This document shows positions 9,183 to 18,253 of a DNA stretch of 64,000 nucleotides, piece after piece. Position 1 is the first letter of the stretch; every line of letters begins with the position of its first letter. The DNA is from Bacteroidota bacterium (GTDB lineage Bacteria > Bacteroidota > Ignavibacteria > Ignavibacteriales > Melioribacteraceae): assembly GCA_018829205.1 (NCBI GenBank), contig JAHJUE010000007.1, positions 177,979 to 241,978 on the forward strand, given 5' to 3'. The translations under genes were made by a program, and so were the position numbers. The notes below the pieces were generated by a model. It searched no databases, had not been told where the DNA came from, and saw only the letters and a list, made by a program, of their open reading frames with translations.

Positions 9183-9656
9183 CTATTTAATTGAAATAAA
9201 AATTTCTACTTTATTATAAATTGTTTTATCATACTTTTCAAAATCAGCGGTGTATGCTCTTTCATATTTATTATTTTCTAAAAAATATTTCCAGATATAT
9301 TTCCATGAATCAATTACAACTGCGGGCATTTCGCCTTCATTGGTAAATTTTAAATACTTGCCTTGTTCAATTCTTTGTGTGCGTAAATTATCGGGTATAT
9401 TTTCAAACCCTTTAACTTCCTTGGCGATAAGCAAGGTATAATCGCCATTATAATCGCTTTCGTAATCAGTATAAATCCCCATAAAATACTTTTCATTTAT
9501 TTTATTTGGAATTTGATCTTCTATTTTTTCATCAAAGAATTTTTTGTACAGCGGCATTATTTTAGATTTTGAAGCATTGCTTTCATCTGCGTTATTTGTT
9601 CGTACTGATATTCCGGCTACATTAAAGACATCTAAACTTACTTCATTTATTTCCAA
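9183..9656 (-). CDS. GyrI-like / AraC effector-binding domain protein
   Basis: A 157-residue stand-alone GyrI-like (SOUL/effector-binding) domain. The order of strands and the motif set fit the family: [10 protein letters not shown] at the N-terminus, a central [11 protein letters not shown], then [14 protein letters not shown] and WKYIWKYFL. Such single-domain proteins bind small hydrophobic ligands or hydrolyse them. It overlaps the upstream DinB-like gene by 14 nt, which implies coupled translation. Substrate unknown. Confidence 0.8.
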   Translation of the reverse strand: MEINEVSLDVFNVAGISVRTNNADESNASKSKIMPLYKKFFDEKIEDQIPNKINEKYFMGIYTDYESDYNGDYTLLIAKEVKGFENIPDNLRTQRIEQGKYLKFTNEGEMPAVVIDSWKYIWKYFLENNKYERAYTADFEKYDKTIYNKVEIFISIK

Positions 9657-10149
9657 AATAACTCTCCTGCTTTTTATCTATTGATTTAAAAAATCTTTCA
9701 ATCTGAATTTTATGTCTTAATATATGAACAATAGCATGTTCAAGTATGCTTTCTATAGAATATAAATCATCATTCCATGGAGTTTTCACTATTTTAGCGT
9801 CGATTTCTTCGTAAGAAATTTCTTTATCTGCAAAAACATTTTTCGTGAATTTAATTACATCTAAAAGTGATACTTCTATTTCATCTTTATTCATTAATTT
9901 ATATGCGGGACGCGCTGTTTCCACGTTAATAGAATTCCCAATATAAAAAGCGTATCCGTAACCTGAATTAATTATATGCGAAACTATTGTCTGAATCGAA
10001 CGGCAGTCATTGTCTAAAGTTTTATCGTCAACTATAGTTAAATATTGATCAACAGTAATCGGTCTTAAAAAAGAAATGAATTCCGACATTACATTATTAT
10101 AAACTGTTAATAATGCAGACACCGGTCCTTTTTTATATTTTATTTCCAT
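9643..10149 (-). CDS. DinB-like metal-binding four-helix protein
   Basis: A 168-residue all-helical protein of the DinB/YfiT superfamily, which folds as a four-helix bundle around a metal held by three histidines. Candidate ligands are the His in TIVSHIINSG, and the two in the C-terminal helix HAIVHILRHKIQ. Family members include thiol-dependent transferases and detoxification enzymes; many remain uncharacterised. It leads the small operon with the GyrI-like gene and ppa. Confidence 0.78.
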   Translation of the reverse strand: MEIKYKKGPVSALLTVYNNVMSEFISFLRPITVDQYLTIVDDKTLDNDCRSIQTIVSHIINSGYGYAFYIGNSINVETARPAYKLMNKDEIEVSLLDVIKFTKNVFADKEISYEEIDAKIVKTPWNDDLYSIESILEHAIVHILRHKIQIERFFKSIDKKQESYFGNK

Positions 10150-10250
10150 TTATTATAAAGTTTTAGAAATGATACGAAATTAATTACTCAAAGCAAGCTA
10201 ATATTTTTTGATGAAAAATACTTAGTTGATTCAAATAAAAATTCAAGAGG

Positions 10251-10413
10251 CTATCTCAAAAAAACTTTGAAACCCTTTGTGTCTTAATGACTTTGCCGCT
10301 ATTGTTTTGACTTTGTTTGATTATCAAATCATTTTTCTGCCACAAAGACACTAAGACACTAAGACACTAAGACACAAAGGAAAATTACTGATGATACTGT
10401 CTTTTTGAAATAG
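10251..10413. repeat. MITE-like intergenic element with 8-bp tandem repeat
   Basis: Non-coding element of about 163 bp. The ends are near-inverted (CTATCTCAAAAA at 10251, TTTTTGAAATAG ending at 10413, one mismatch). Inside is a perfect 13-bp inverted pair, CCTTTGTGTCTTA (10274-10286) and TAAGACACAAAGG (10368-10380). Next to it is an 8-bp unit GACACTAA in tandem at 10347, 10355 and 10363, with a fourth degenerate copy at 10371. It carries no gene. It fills most of the gap between the DinB-like gene and the gene at 10448. Confidence 0.6.
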
Positions 10414-10447
10414 TATTATAATAATATTTTCAAATTGATACGATTGT

Positions 10448-10936
10448 TTATAACGCCCAGTTAACAATCGGGAAGAATGGGAACTGACCTCCCTGCTTAA
10501 TTATATTAACAAGACCAATCTGCAAACCTTTTGTCATATTCGCCGCGTAATTAACTAAACCGATTTGAACTCCGCTTACCGTTCCTGCGTAATTTACAAT
10601 TCCCCACTGCAGGCCTTCAAATTTTCCCTTTGTAATATTTACACCGTTATCCTGCCAGCCCATATAATCAGCTTCAACTATACCTACAAGCCCGAATTGA
10701 ACACCCTTAGAAACGCCGGATGTAATGTGATTTATCAAACCCCAATCCAGTCCCGATACCTGCGCATTCTTACCGTAAATTAAATTGATTCTTAAACCTG
10801 TAATTGAAGTGTTTTCATCAAAAATTTGAACCGGGTTAAATAGAGCGAGCTGAATAGGTTTATCCTGCGCTTTCGCGGTATTTAAAAAGATCAAAGAAAT
10901 TAATACGGATAGGTAAAACATTTTTTTAGCTTTCAT
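10448..10936 (-). CDS. Exported GLQxGLVN-repeat protein (LA_2272-like)
   Basis: A 162-residue protein with a cleavable signal peptide (core FYLSVLISLIFLNTAKA). The mature part is built of repeats of the form G-(L/V)-Q-(W/F/I)-G-(L/I)-V-N: GVQFGLVG, GLQWGIVNYAG, GVQIGLVNYA, GLQIGLVNI. This matches the surface-repeat proteins named LA_2272 in Leptospira, which are widespread in Bacteroidota and of unknown function, probably outer-membrane-associated. The monocistronic gene sits just downstream of the MITE-like element relative to the window. Confidence 0.65.
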   Translation of the reverse strand: MKAKKMFYLSVLISLIFLNTAKAQDKPIQLALFNPVQIFDENTSITGLRINLIYGKNAQVSGLDWGLINHITSGVSKGVQFGLVGIVEADYMGWQDNGVNITKGKFEGLQWGIVNYAGTVSGVQIGLVNYAANMTKGLQIGLVNIIKQGGQFPFFPIVNWAL

Positions 10937-10997
10937 AACTACCTCATTTTGTTAAAAATTTTTTCGTTAGATTCTTATGATTATTTAATGTTACTTT

Positions 10998-11354
10998 TTA
11001 TTTGTCTCTATGAACCGTTTCAGGAGAAAACGCCGGAAGACATACTGCAATATACTCAGTTTTTTCCGGAGTGCTGTATTGTACCCATTCTCCTTTAAAT
11101 GTAATTATTGCCTGGCCGGCTTCAACATTAAATAAATCATCCTTTGTTTTGACTTTCAGATGACCTTTTAATACAAGTGTGTATTCATCGAAATCGGGAA
11201 TTTGACCGGGTTCAACCCACCCTGCCGGACTTTCCATTTTCGCTATACTTAAATCCGCTGTTTTAGAATTAATGTGACCAATAAATTCTTTAATTATTTT
11301 GGGTTTATTTCCGGCTGCTTCAATAATTGTCGGACTCTCAATTTTCCTTGGCAT
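10998..11354 (-). CDS. Small cupin-domain protein
   Basis: A 118-residue single cupin. The beta-barrel strands are visible around FDEYTLVLKGHLKVKTKDD, VEAGQAIITFKGEWVQYS and EYIAVCLPAFSPETVHRD. The classical GX5HXHX3-4E motif is not complete, so metal-dependent catalysis is uncertain and it may bind a small ligand or act as an isomerase or sensor. It is 29 nt after the amidohydrolase gene in the same direction and is probably the last gene of that group. Similar stand-alone cupins are often annotated as EutQ-like or as unknown. Confidence 0.75.
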   Translation of the reverse strand: MPRKIESPTIIEAAGNKPKIIKEFIGHINSKTADLSIAKMESPAGWVEPGQIPDFDEYTLVLKGHLKVKTKDDLFNVEAGQAIITFKGEWVQYSTPEKTEYIAVCLPAFSPETVHRDK

Positions 11355-11383
11355 AAAATTCCTTTCGTTATTAAATAAAATTT

Positions 11384-12379
11384 TTACCTAAATAAATTCC
11401 GCGTTAGTTCTCCTGAATTATTAATCAAACTATCAAATTCAACTTTGGATAATTTTAAATTAACTTTTAATGTGTTTACATATTCTTGGGTACTAAATAC
11501 TGGGTAATCGCTTCCGAGTACAATTCGTTTTAACCCTATTTCTTTTATTTTTTTTGAAAGTTTGTTTATATCTTCTCCATTTAAGGCGGCAATATTTTCA
11601 ATATCTTCAGTCAACAGAACTGCCGAAATATCAAAATATATTTTCTGTTTTAATACTTCAGCTGTTTTAAAATATTTAATAAATTCGTTTAATACCTCTT
11701 CACTTTTTGTATTATATCCTCCGGAGTTACCGAAGTGCGCAATATATAACTCAATGCCGGGTAATTTTGTTAAAACAGAATCAATAAAAATATCAGTCTC
11801 TTCGGCGCCGAAGTTTTCGTTTCCATTATGAAGGTGGAGCATAACCGGAATTTTTTTATCGTTAGCGATTTTAAGAACAGCAAATAATTTATTCCAATGT
11901 TCTATATTTCTTAAATTCACTCCCGAATTATTTAAATGAAGTTTTATTCCGTCCATGTTTAAAGAATCAATACATCTTACAACTTCTATTTCCGCGTAAT
12001 CTTTTAAAGGATTAATGCTAAAAAAAGCCGCGCATCTATCATTAAAAATCTCTGCCTGTTCATTAATATAATTGTTTTCACGTTTAACATTTTCGTATTC
12101 ATCAACAATCGAAAAGTCTTGTGAGCCATATAAATATGCCATTGATAGCAGAAATACTTTTTCAGTTTTGATTTTGCTAAGTATATATGATATTGAACTG
12201 TATGCTGAATCAGGTTTTGAAAAAGGCACGCCTAGGTTTTTCCAATCTTTTATTAATTGAGGACTTAATATATGAACGTGATGATCGATTGGAATATTGT
12301 ATTCTTTCAAAATACTTTTCTCTTTACAAGAAATAACGAAAACGCATAAGAATAAAATTTGGAAAAACAATTTATACAT
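11384..12379 (-). CDS. Lipoprotein amidohydrolase (TIM-barrel metal-dependent hydrolase)
   Basis: A 331-residue protein with a lipoprotein signal (VFVISC, lipid Cys18), so it should sit in the periplasm or outer membrane. The Amidohydro_2 metal site can be followed: HxH at 34-36 (IDHHVHILSP), a His in VMLHLHNGNE, a His in ELYIAHFGNSGG and an Asp in IVLGSDYPVF. Enzymes of this family hydrolyse or decarboxylate small carbonyl or amide substrates. Membrane-anchored forms are less usual because most family members are cytosolic. It lies 8 nt after an alpha/beta hydrolase and before a cupin, so the three may work on one compound, which I cannot identify. Confidence 0.82.
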   Translation of the reverse strand: MYKLFFQILFLCVFVISCKEKSILKEYNIPIDHHVHILSPQLIKDWKNLGVPFSKPDSAYSSISYILSKIKTEKVFLLSMAYLYGSQDFSIVDEYENVKRENNYINEQAEIFNDRCAAFFSINPLKDYAEIEVVRCIDSLNMDGIKLHLNNSGVNLRNIEHWNKLFAVLKIANDKKIPVMLHLHNGNENFGAEETDIFIDSVLTKLPGIELYIAHFGNSGGYNTKSEEVLNEFIKYFKTAEVLKQKIYFDISAVLLTEDIENIAALNGEDINKLSKKIKEIGLKRIVLGSDYPVFSTQEYVNTLKVNLKLSKVEFDSLINNSGELTRNLFR

Positions 12380-12387
12380 TTTAATAA

Positions 12388-13173
12388 TTATATATCCTCA
12401 TTTGTGAACAGTTTCAGAAAGCTGGAAACTTCCATCCAGTAATCATTGCTGTCGTCAAATTTCTCCCAAAGCGCGCGAGAACCGTGATTGCCTTTAGTTT
12501 CGGGGACAAAAGAAAATTTGTTATCACCCGGAATCACGTCATAAATATTTTTCCAATTTTCTTTTTCATTTTTTGCCGAAGTAATAAATACAGGGCATTT
12601 AATATTCATTGCGGCATTTGAAATATAAGTATCGCTCTTTCCGAGTCCGGCAAAATATTCACCCGGCGCGAATGATAAAACACCATTTATTAATCCGGGC
12701 ATTTCTCCGGCGAGTTTTAAAACAAGCGCAGCCGAATATGAACTCCCCCAAACTAAAATTTTTTCTTTAGCGTAATTTGCTTTCGCAAATTTAACAGCCG
12801 ATTCCAAATCTACATAAGCAGAAAGATAGTCGGTCTCTTTTTTCTCTTTTACGGCTCTTTTATAAGTTTCATTTTCAATATCATTTACTCCGCCTCCCGA
12901 CCGCTGATCAACAGCCATACAGTTGAAACCCATTTCATTCAGCTTCGGGGCAATTTCCAAATATTCGCCCCTGCTCCATCCCGCTTGATGAAATAAAATT
13001 ATAAACGGCTGGGACAACTTATGTGCAATATATAAATCTGCTGTAATTTCAAGTCCGTCTTCAGCCTTAAAAGTTATAGTTTCTTTTTCGTCGGCAAATA
13101 ATTGTGCGGTGCAAAAAGTTAATAAAACGGAAAGATAAAAGAAGATTTTCGTCAATACTTTTGGAATATTCAT
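12388..13173 (-). CDS. Exported alpha/beta hydrolase (dienelactone-hydrolase-like)
   Basis: A 261-residue exported hydrolase with signal peptide (core IFFYLSVLLTFCTAQLF). Motifs are the oxyanion region IILFHQAGWSRGEY, the nucleophile elbow WGSSYSAALVL with Ser, and a catalytic His in KGNHGSRALWEKF. The DLH/BAAT-type fold acts on esters or lactones in the periplasm. It is the first gene of the group 13173-10998 (hydrolase, amidohydrolase, cupin; 8-nt and 29-nt gaps). A divergent transporter gene begins 120 bp away. Substrate unknown. Confidence 0.82.
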   Translation of the reverse strand: MNIPKVLTKIFFYLSVLLTFCTAQLFADEKETITFKAEDGLEITADLYIAHKLSQPFIILFHQAGWSRGEYLEIAPKLNEMGFNCMAVDQRSGGGVNDIENETYKRAVKEKKETDYLSAYVDLESAVKFAKANYAKEKILVWGSSYSAALVLKLAGEMPGLINGVLSFAPGEYFAGLGKSDTYISNAAMNIKCPVFITSAKNEKENWKNIYDVIPGDNKFSFVPETKGNHGSRALWEKFDDSNDYWMEVSSFLKLFTNEDI

Positions 13174-13292
13174 ACTTATCCTTTATTTACAAATTAGTTT
13201 ATTGAGATAATATATAATCAACAATTTATAAATAATAAATACAGAATAAAAGTTTTCTATTTATATTTCGGATCGTTAATAAAAAAGTAAAA

Positions 13293-14174
13293 ATGAGAAA
13301 AACTTTAACCACAATCTGGAAACCGCTTGCGGCAGTTATTTTTTGGGGCGCTTCATTTATTGCCACAAAAAATCTGTTAGATGAAATATCTCCTCTCGCC
13401 ATTATATTTTTGCGTTTGCTGCTCGGTATTTTATTTATTGCTTTTGTGGCGAAAAACAGGAAAAGAAGTTTCTCAATTAAACCGGCTGATTTAAAAGGCG
13501 TTTTCATTTTGGCGTTAATCGCTTCGTTTCACTTGTGGATACAGGTTACCGGATTACAATATACTTCCGCGGCTAATACAGGATGGATTATAGGTTTGGC
13601 GCCTGTATTTATGACAATTATAGGTTTCCTTTTTTTTAAGGAAAAAATTAATATTATACAGACCTCTGGTATAATAATCGCGTTTACCGGATTAATAATG
13701 CTTATAAGCAAGGGTGATATTTCAACATTAAATTTAATAACTAATAAAGGCGACTTAATGATTTTAATCAGCGCTTTTACATGGAGCGTATATTCGTTAG
13801 TCGGTAAAAAAGTTACACTTAACTATCCCCCTATTATGACAATTCTATATTTATTTATAATGATGGCGCTTATAATTACCCCTTTTACGATAAGCGCGGT
13901 AAACTTAAACGCGGTTTTAAATCTATCGTTTATTGGTTTGATTTCTATCCTATTTTTAGGAATTTTCTGTTCGGGATTTTCATATGTAATTTGGGCAGAA
14001 GCTATGAAAGAAATGCCGGCAAGCAAGGTCGGCGCTTTTCTTTATCTTGAACCTTTTGTTACCGTATTTACAGCATGGTTTTTCTTAAGCGAAGAAATTT
14101 CAATGCTTATGATGATAAGCGGTTTAGTAATTATAGGCGGAGTGGTTTTGGTTAATAAAAAAGAGAAACAATAA
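13293..14174 (+). CDS. EamA/DMT-family transporter
   Basis: A 293-residue inner-membrane protein with ten predicted helices in two homologous EamA halves. The first half starts WKPLAAVIFWGASFIATKNL and the second near GDLMILISAFTWSVYSLVGK, both with the family's W-G-x-x-(F/Y) helix signature. Members export amino acids, metabolites or drugs. The charge pattern and the two-half duplication are normal. It is followed after 1 nt by the gene at 14176, so the two are co-transcribed. Substrate cannot be predicted. Confidence 0.9.
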   Translation: MRKTLTTIWKPLAAVIFWGASFIATKNLLDEISPLAIIFLRLLLGILFIAFVAKNRKRSFSIKPADLKGVFILALIASFHLWIQVTGLQYTSAANTGWIIGLAPVFMTIIGFLFFKEKINIIQTSGIIIAFTGLIMLISKGDISTLNLITNKGDLMILISAFTWSVYSLVGKKVTLNYPPIMTILYLFIMMALIITPFTISAVNLNAVLNLSFIGLISILFLGIFCSGFSYVIWAEAMKEMPASKVGAFLYLEPFVTVFTAWFFLSEEISMLMMISGLVIIGGVVLVNKKEKQ

Positions 14175-14175
14175 C

Positions 14176-14652
14176 ATGAAAATAAAATATTATTTGACCT
14201 TTTTAATAATCACGGTCTTCTGTTCATTAATAGAAGCGCAGGTATCCTCTCATTCTATTGATATAAGTAATTTTGATTTTCTCATTGGCAAATGGGAAAC
14301 GGATTTCGGCAATTATAAATATTATGAAGAATGGCAAAAAGAAAATGATAAACTTACAGGTTTAGGATATAGAATTAAAGATGGCGAGAAATTTGACGGT
14401 GAAAAATTAATTTTAATAAATATACACGGTTATATTTCATACATCGCTACGGTAGGGAAGCAACAGCCGATTCTTTTTGCAATGACAAATAATTCCGGAA
14501 GAAAATTTGTTTTTGAGAACAATGAACACGACTTCCCTCAAAAAATCATTTACCATGTAATTAATAATGATAGCATACATGTTTTAGTTGAAGGCCAAAT
14601 GAAAAGCGGAATTGTAAAAGACGAATATAATTTATCACGCAGTATCGAATAA
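14176..14652 (+). CDS. Exported DUF6265-like protein
   Basis: A 158-residue protein with signal peptide (core YLTFLIITVFCSLIEAQ). The mature domain begins FDFLIGKWETDFGNYKYYEE and runs through GLGYRIKDGEKF, ISYIATVGKQQP and FVFENNEHDFPQKIIYHV. This matches the small lipocalin-like DUF6265 family, where N-x-x-H-D-F-P is the most conserved piece. Function is unknown. It starts directly after the EamA transporter stop, and it resembles in fold the C-terminal half of the protein at 2210-3109. Confidence 0.72.
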   Translation: MKIKYYLTFLIITVFCSLIEAQVSSHSIDISNFDFLIGKWETDFGNYKYYEEWQKENDKLTGLGYRIKDGEKFDGEKLILINIHGYISYIATVGKQQPILFAMTNNSGRKFVFENNEHDFPQKIIYHVINNDSIHVLVEGQMKSGIVKDEYNLSRSIE

Positions 14653-14768
14653 TTTACGTTAAAGTTATTCTCCTTTGTTTGTAATTAATTGTCATTAATT
14701 ATCACGCTCATAGATTTTTTAATTAATGCTGTTTAATTTTCATTACCGCAGAAAAACAAGGGGAAATC

Positions 14769-17189
14769 ATGGTTAAAAACTTCTTTAAAATTGCGATCCG
14801 CAATTTATTAAAATATAAAACTTATACGTTTATTAATATCGCGGGATTCGCGGTCGGACTGGCAAGCTGCATAGTTATTCTCCTTTACATATCATATGAA
14901 TTAAGTTACGATAAGTTTCATGACAAAGCCGAGAACATTTACCGCGTTACCGTAAAAGGAAAGGTAGCAAATAATGAATTTAATCTCGCTGTTATTGGAC
15001 CGCCCGTTGCTAAAGCTTTATTAAACGATTTCCCCTCAATAGTAAATGCCGTAAGACTTCAAGGTTCTCAAAACATGTTGATAAGAACCGGCGATAAAAA
15101 CTTTGTTGAGAATAATTTTATTTGGGCCGATTCATCTTTCTTTCAATTCTTTACTTATAAATTATTGCTGGGCGAGCCCGATAAGGTTTTAGCCGATCCG
15201 CATACCGTTGTTTTAACCAAAAGCACCGCATTAAAATATTTTGGAAGAATAGATGTTATTGGAACCATACTTGAGTTTGAAGATTTCACACCGTATAAAA
15301 TTACAGGTGTCTGCGCCGATCCTCCCGATAACGCTCATTTTAAGTTTGATATTTTAGCTTCGCTTGAAAGCCTTGATTACGACGACAGAGATATTTGGCT
15401 GGCGCATACATTTACTACATATGTAATGCTTGCCGATGGACAAAATGCTTCTGACATTGAGGAAAAATTCCCGGCATTTATAGAAAAATATATCGGTCCG
15501 CAATTACAGGGGGCAATAGGTAGTTCTATAGAAGAGTTCAAAAATAACGGCGGGCTTTATGAATACAAGCTTCAGCCTCTAACCGATATCCACCTTCATT
15601 CAAAATTGGAAGCCGAGCTTCAGCCCAACGGAGATATATCCTACGTTTATATTTTTTCGTTAATTGCTTTTTTTATACTTGCAATCGCGTGCATTAATTT
15701 TATGAATTTGTCAACAGCCCGTTCCTTAACGCGCGCTCGTGAAATTGGCATAAGAAAAGTTTTAGGTTCAAACATAGGACAATTAATAAGACAATTCCTG
15801 TCGGAATCAATTTTGCTAACTGCTATTGCAATGATTTTCGCGGTTGTAATTGCATATCTTCTTCTTCCTTTTTTTAACAGTATTGCCGGCAAGGATTATC
15901 CCTTTACAATTTTCTCGCATTGGTACAGCATTCCTCTAATATTTTTATCTGTATTAATTGTAGGAACACTAGCCGGAATTTATCCCGCGATTTATCTTTC
16001 TTCATTTCAGCCTGTTAAAGTATTAAAAACATCATTAACATCTACAGGCAAAGGTTCGTTTTTACGGAAGGCGCTTGTCGTTTTTCAATTCGGAGTTTCA
16101 ATTATACTTATTATCGGCACTATAATTGTAAACAGCCAGTTAAATTTTGTTCAAGAAAAAAACCTGGGCTGGAATAAAGATCATGTTTTGGTTATTAATA
16201 GAGCGTGGGCTGTTGAAAATGATGAACAAGCAATTAGGAATGAACTATTAAATAACCCGAACATATCTGCTTATTCATCTTCATGGGCTGTGCCCGGAAG
16301 AGTTTATAACAGCTTCTTAGTATGGAATCCCGAAACACCAAGAGGCACGCATCATTTATTTTCAGGTATAAATGTTAAAAAAGATTATGAAAAAGTATTC
16401 GATTTAAAAGTTTTAAAAGGTCGGTTCTTTTCGGATGAATTTTTAAGTGATTCAACAGCCGTTGTATTAAACGAAAGCGCCGTTAAAATTCTGAATCTCG
16501 GCGATGATCCTGTCGGTAAAAAAATTACATTCCCCGGCAACGTACCAAGCGAAGATTTTTATTTAACAGTTATCGGTGTTGTCAAAGATTTTCATTTCGA
16601 ATCGCTTCATCAGAAAATTCGTCCTCTTGTAATTTCATATCTGCGCGGACAGCCGGGATTTGTATCGCTTAAAATCGCGCCTCAAAATGTTAGAGCTACC
16701 GTTGACTATATTTCATCCGTATGGTCCAAATTTATTCCCGATAAACCTTTTGAATATTTCTTTATCGATGAAGATTTCGCGAGGCTTTATGATAATGAAA
16801 TCCGTACTTCAAAAATATTCTCTTCATTTTCCGTTTTAGCAATATTCATTGCGTGTCTCGGTTTATTCGGTTTGGCCACATTTACCACTATTCAAAAAAA
16901 TAAAGAAATCGGGATTAGAAAAACTCTTGGCGCCTCTGTAACAACAATAGTCTATCTGCTTTCAAAAGAATTCAGCAAGTGGGTTTTATTTGCAAATATA
17001 ATAGCCTGGCCGGTTTCATTTTACTTTATGCGGAAATGGCTCGAAAGTTTTGAATACCGTATTGAAATAAGTCCGTTTAGTTTTATTATTGCCGGAGCGG
17101 GAGCTTTAATAATTGCCCTATCGACAGTAATTTATCAGGCTTTAAAAGCAGCGTATGCAAATCCAATTAAAAGTTTAAGACAGGAGTAA
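14769..17189 (+). CDS. MacB/FtsX-type ABC transporter permease
   Basis: An 806-residue inner-membrane permease with two MacB-type periplasmic domains and two FtsX domains. The N-terminus NFFKIAIRNLLKYKTYTFIN is typical of the Bacteroidota class. Membrane segments lie near residues 20-45, 290-315, 345-370, 385-415, 430-455, 680-705, 730-755 and 770-795. FtsX signatures include LSTARSLTRAREIGIRKVLG and TIQKNKEIGIRKTLGAS, the coupling helices that meet the ATPase. No ATPase gene is adjacent, so a shared ATPase is expected. Such systems act as mechanotransmitters or export peptides and lipoproteins. A clear AAGGGGA ribosome site precedes the ATG. Confidence 0.92.
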   Translation: MVKNFFKIAIRNLLKYKTYTFINIAGFAVGLASCIVILLYISYELSYDKFHDKAENIYRVTVKGKVANNEFNLAVIGPPVAKALLNDFPSIVNAVRLQGSQNMLIRTGDKNFVENNFIWADSSFFQFFTYKLLLGEPDKVLADPHTVVLTKSTALKYFGRIDVIGTILEFEDFTPYKITGVCADPPDNAHFKFDILASLESLDYDDRDIWLAHTFTTYVMLADGQNASDIEEKFPAFIEKYIGPQLQGAIGSSIEEFKNNGGLYEYKLQPLTDIHLHSKLEAELQPNGDISYVYIFSLIAFFILAIACINFMNLSTARSLTRAREIGIRKVLGSNIGQLIRQFLSESILLTAIAMIFAVVIAYLLLPFFNSIAGKDYPFTIFSHWYSIPLIFLSVLIVGTLAGIYPAIYLSSFQPVKVLKTSLTSTGKGSFLRKALVVFQFGVSIILIIGTIIVNSQLNFVQEKNLGWNKDHVLVINRAWAVENDEQAIRNELLNNPNISAYSSSWAVPGRVYNSFLVWNPETPRGTHHLFSGINVKKDYEKVFDLKVLKGRFFSDEFLSDSTAVVLNESAVKILNLGDDPVGKKITFPGNVPSEDFYLTVIGVVKDFHFESLHQKIRPLVISYLRGQPGFVSLKIAPQNVRATVDYISSVWSKFIPDKPFEYFFIDEDFARLYDNEIRTSKIFSSFSVLAIFIACLGLFGLATFTTIQKNKEIGIRKTLGASVTTIVYLLSKEFSKWVLFANIIAWPVSFYFMRKWLESFEYRIEISPFSFIIAGAGALIIALSTVIYQALKAAYANPIKSLRQE

Positions 17190-17257
17190 GTTCGTTTTTT
17201 TATAATTCTCTCAAATTGGCCGAAAGTTTTAAAATCCTGCAGCTTACAGACTTTAGT

Positions 17258-17296
17258 GAATGACTGATTGGTTGATGGATCTCCAATCGGTCATTC
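17258..17296. repeat. Stem-loop upstream of the hydroxyproline operon
   Basis: GAATGACTGATTGG (17258-17271) pairs with CCAATCGGTCATTC (17283-17296), one G-U position, with an 11-nt loop. It lies between the permease stop and the activase start and falls inside an over-long reading frame, which supports the later start at 17434. It may be a terminator-like or attenuating structure, or a small repeat. Confidence 0.55.
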
Positions 17297-17433
17297 ATCC
17301 AATCATCAAACTTTCAAAATTTTTAAGTAATAATCGCACAAAAGAAGAATATTTTAAAACTCTTATATCTTGTGTACCGCCTAATTTTATCTTAATTTTT
17401 GACAGACTTTTAATCATTTTTCCCGGACTTAAA

Positions 17434-18252
17434 GTGGAAACGTCGGAAGTAAAAGGCGTTGTATTTGATATTAAAAAATTTGCCGTTCATGACGGTCCGG
17501 GAATACGCACGACAGTTTTCTTTAAAGGATGTCCTCTCCAATGTACATGGTGCCACAACCCCGAAAGCAAAAAAAAGGCCCCGGAAGAAATTGTAATCAC
17601 ATCAAAAAGAAAATGCCTTGATCTTTCATATACTGAAACAAAAGAAATAATCGGACGCGAAGTTTCTGTTAATGAAGTTATGAATGAAATTAAAAAGGAC
17701 ATTTCTTTTTATGATGAATCCGGAGGCGGCGTTACTTTCTCCGGCGGCGAACCAATGATGCAGCCTCAGTATTTAAAAGCCGTCTTAATTGAATGTAAAA
17801 AAAATGAGATCAATACCTGTGTTGATACTTCAGGCTATACTGAATTTGAAAATTTTGAAAGTATACTTGATTTTACGGATTCATTCAATTTCGATTTAAA
17901 ATTAATGAATGAAGATGCACATATTCGTTACACAGGGGTTTCGAACAAAAAAATTCACGACAACTTAAAAAAGCTTTCCGAAAAAGGGAAAACAGTTTTT
18001 ATAAGAATTCCAATTGTACCGGGAATTACGGACTCTCTAGATAATATTAATGAGAGCATCCAATTTTTATCATCGCTCAATTCTATAAAAGAAATTCACT
18101 TGCTGCCTTACAACAGGCTGGCATCTAATAAATACCACAAATTAAGAGAACCTGATTTTCACAACAAAACTTCCCCCCCTTCAAATGAAAGAATGGAAGA
18201 ATTAAAATCCCGGTTTGAAGCCGCAGGCTTCATCGTAAAAATCGGAGGGTAA
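17434..18252 (+). CDS. Glycyl-radical enzyme activase for hydroxyproline dehydratase (radical SAM)
   Basis: Radical SAM protein that installs the glycyl radical on its partner, encoded 1 nt downstream. The CX3CX2C cluster motif is seen in FKGCPLQCTWCHNPES, preceded by FAVHDGPGIRTTVFFKG, the classical PFL-activase opening. A glycine-rich SAM motif follows (VTFSGGEPMMQP). The insert with extra ferredoxin-type clusters, found in many activases, is shortened here, with only one further Cys in SKRKCLDLS. The frame is open from 17260, but the first 58 residues match nothing expected and overlap a hairpin; I take the GTG at 17434 (VETSEVKGVVFDI), giving 272 residues. The neighbour at 18254 identifies the probable substrate. 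Confidence 0.88.
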   Translation: METSEVKGVVFDIKKFAVHDGPGIRTTVFFKGCPLQCTWCHNPESKKKAPEEIVITSKRKCLDLSYTETKEIIGREVSVNEVMNEIKKDISFYDESGGGVTFSGGEPMMQPQYLKAVLIECKKNEINTCVDTSGYTEFENFESILDFTDSFNFDLKLMNEDAHIRYTGVSNKKIHDNLKKLSEKGKTVFIRIPIVPGITDSLDNINESIQFLSSLNSIKEIHLLPYNRLASNKYHKLREPDFHNKTSPPSNERMEELKSRFEAAGFIVKIGG

Positions 18253-18253
18253 C

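Noticed and set aside
10347..10378. CRISPR-like short repeats
   Set aside because: The units are only 8 bp, directly tandem without spacers, and no cas gene is in the window.
17260..17433. N-terminal 58-residue extension of the activase
   Set aside because: It does not resemble any activase domain, starts inside a hairpin and lacks a ribosome site.
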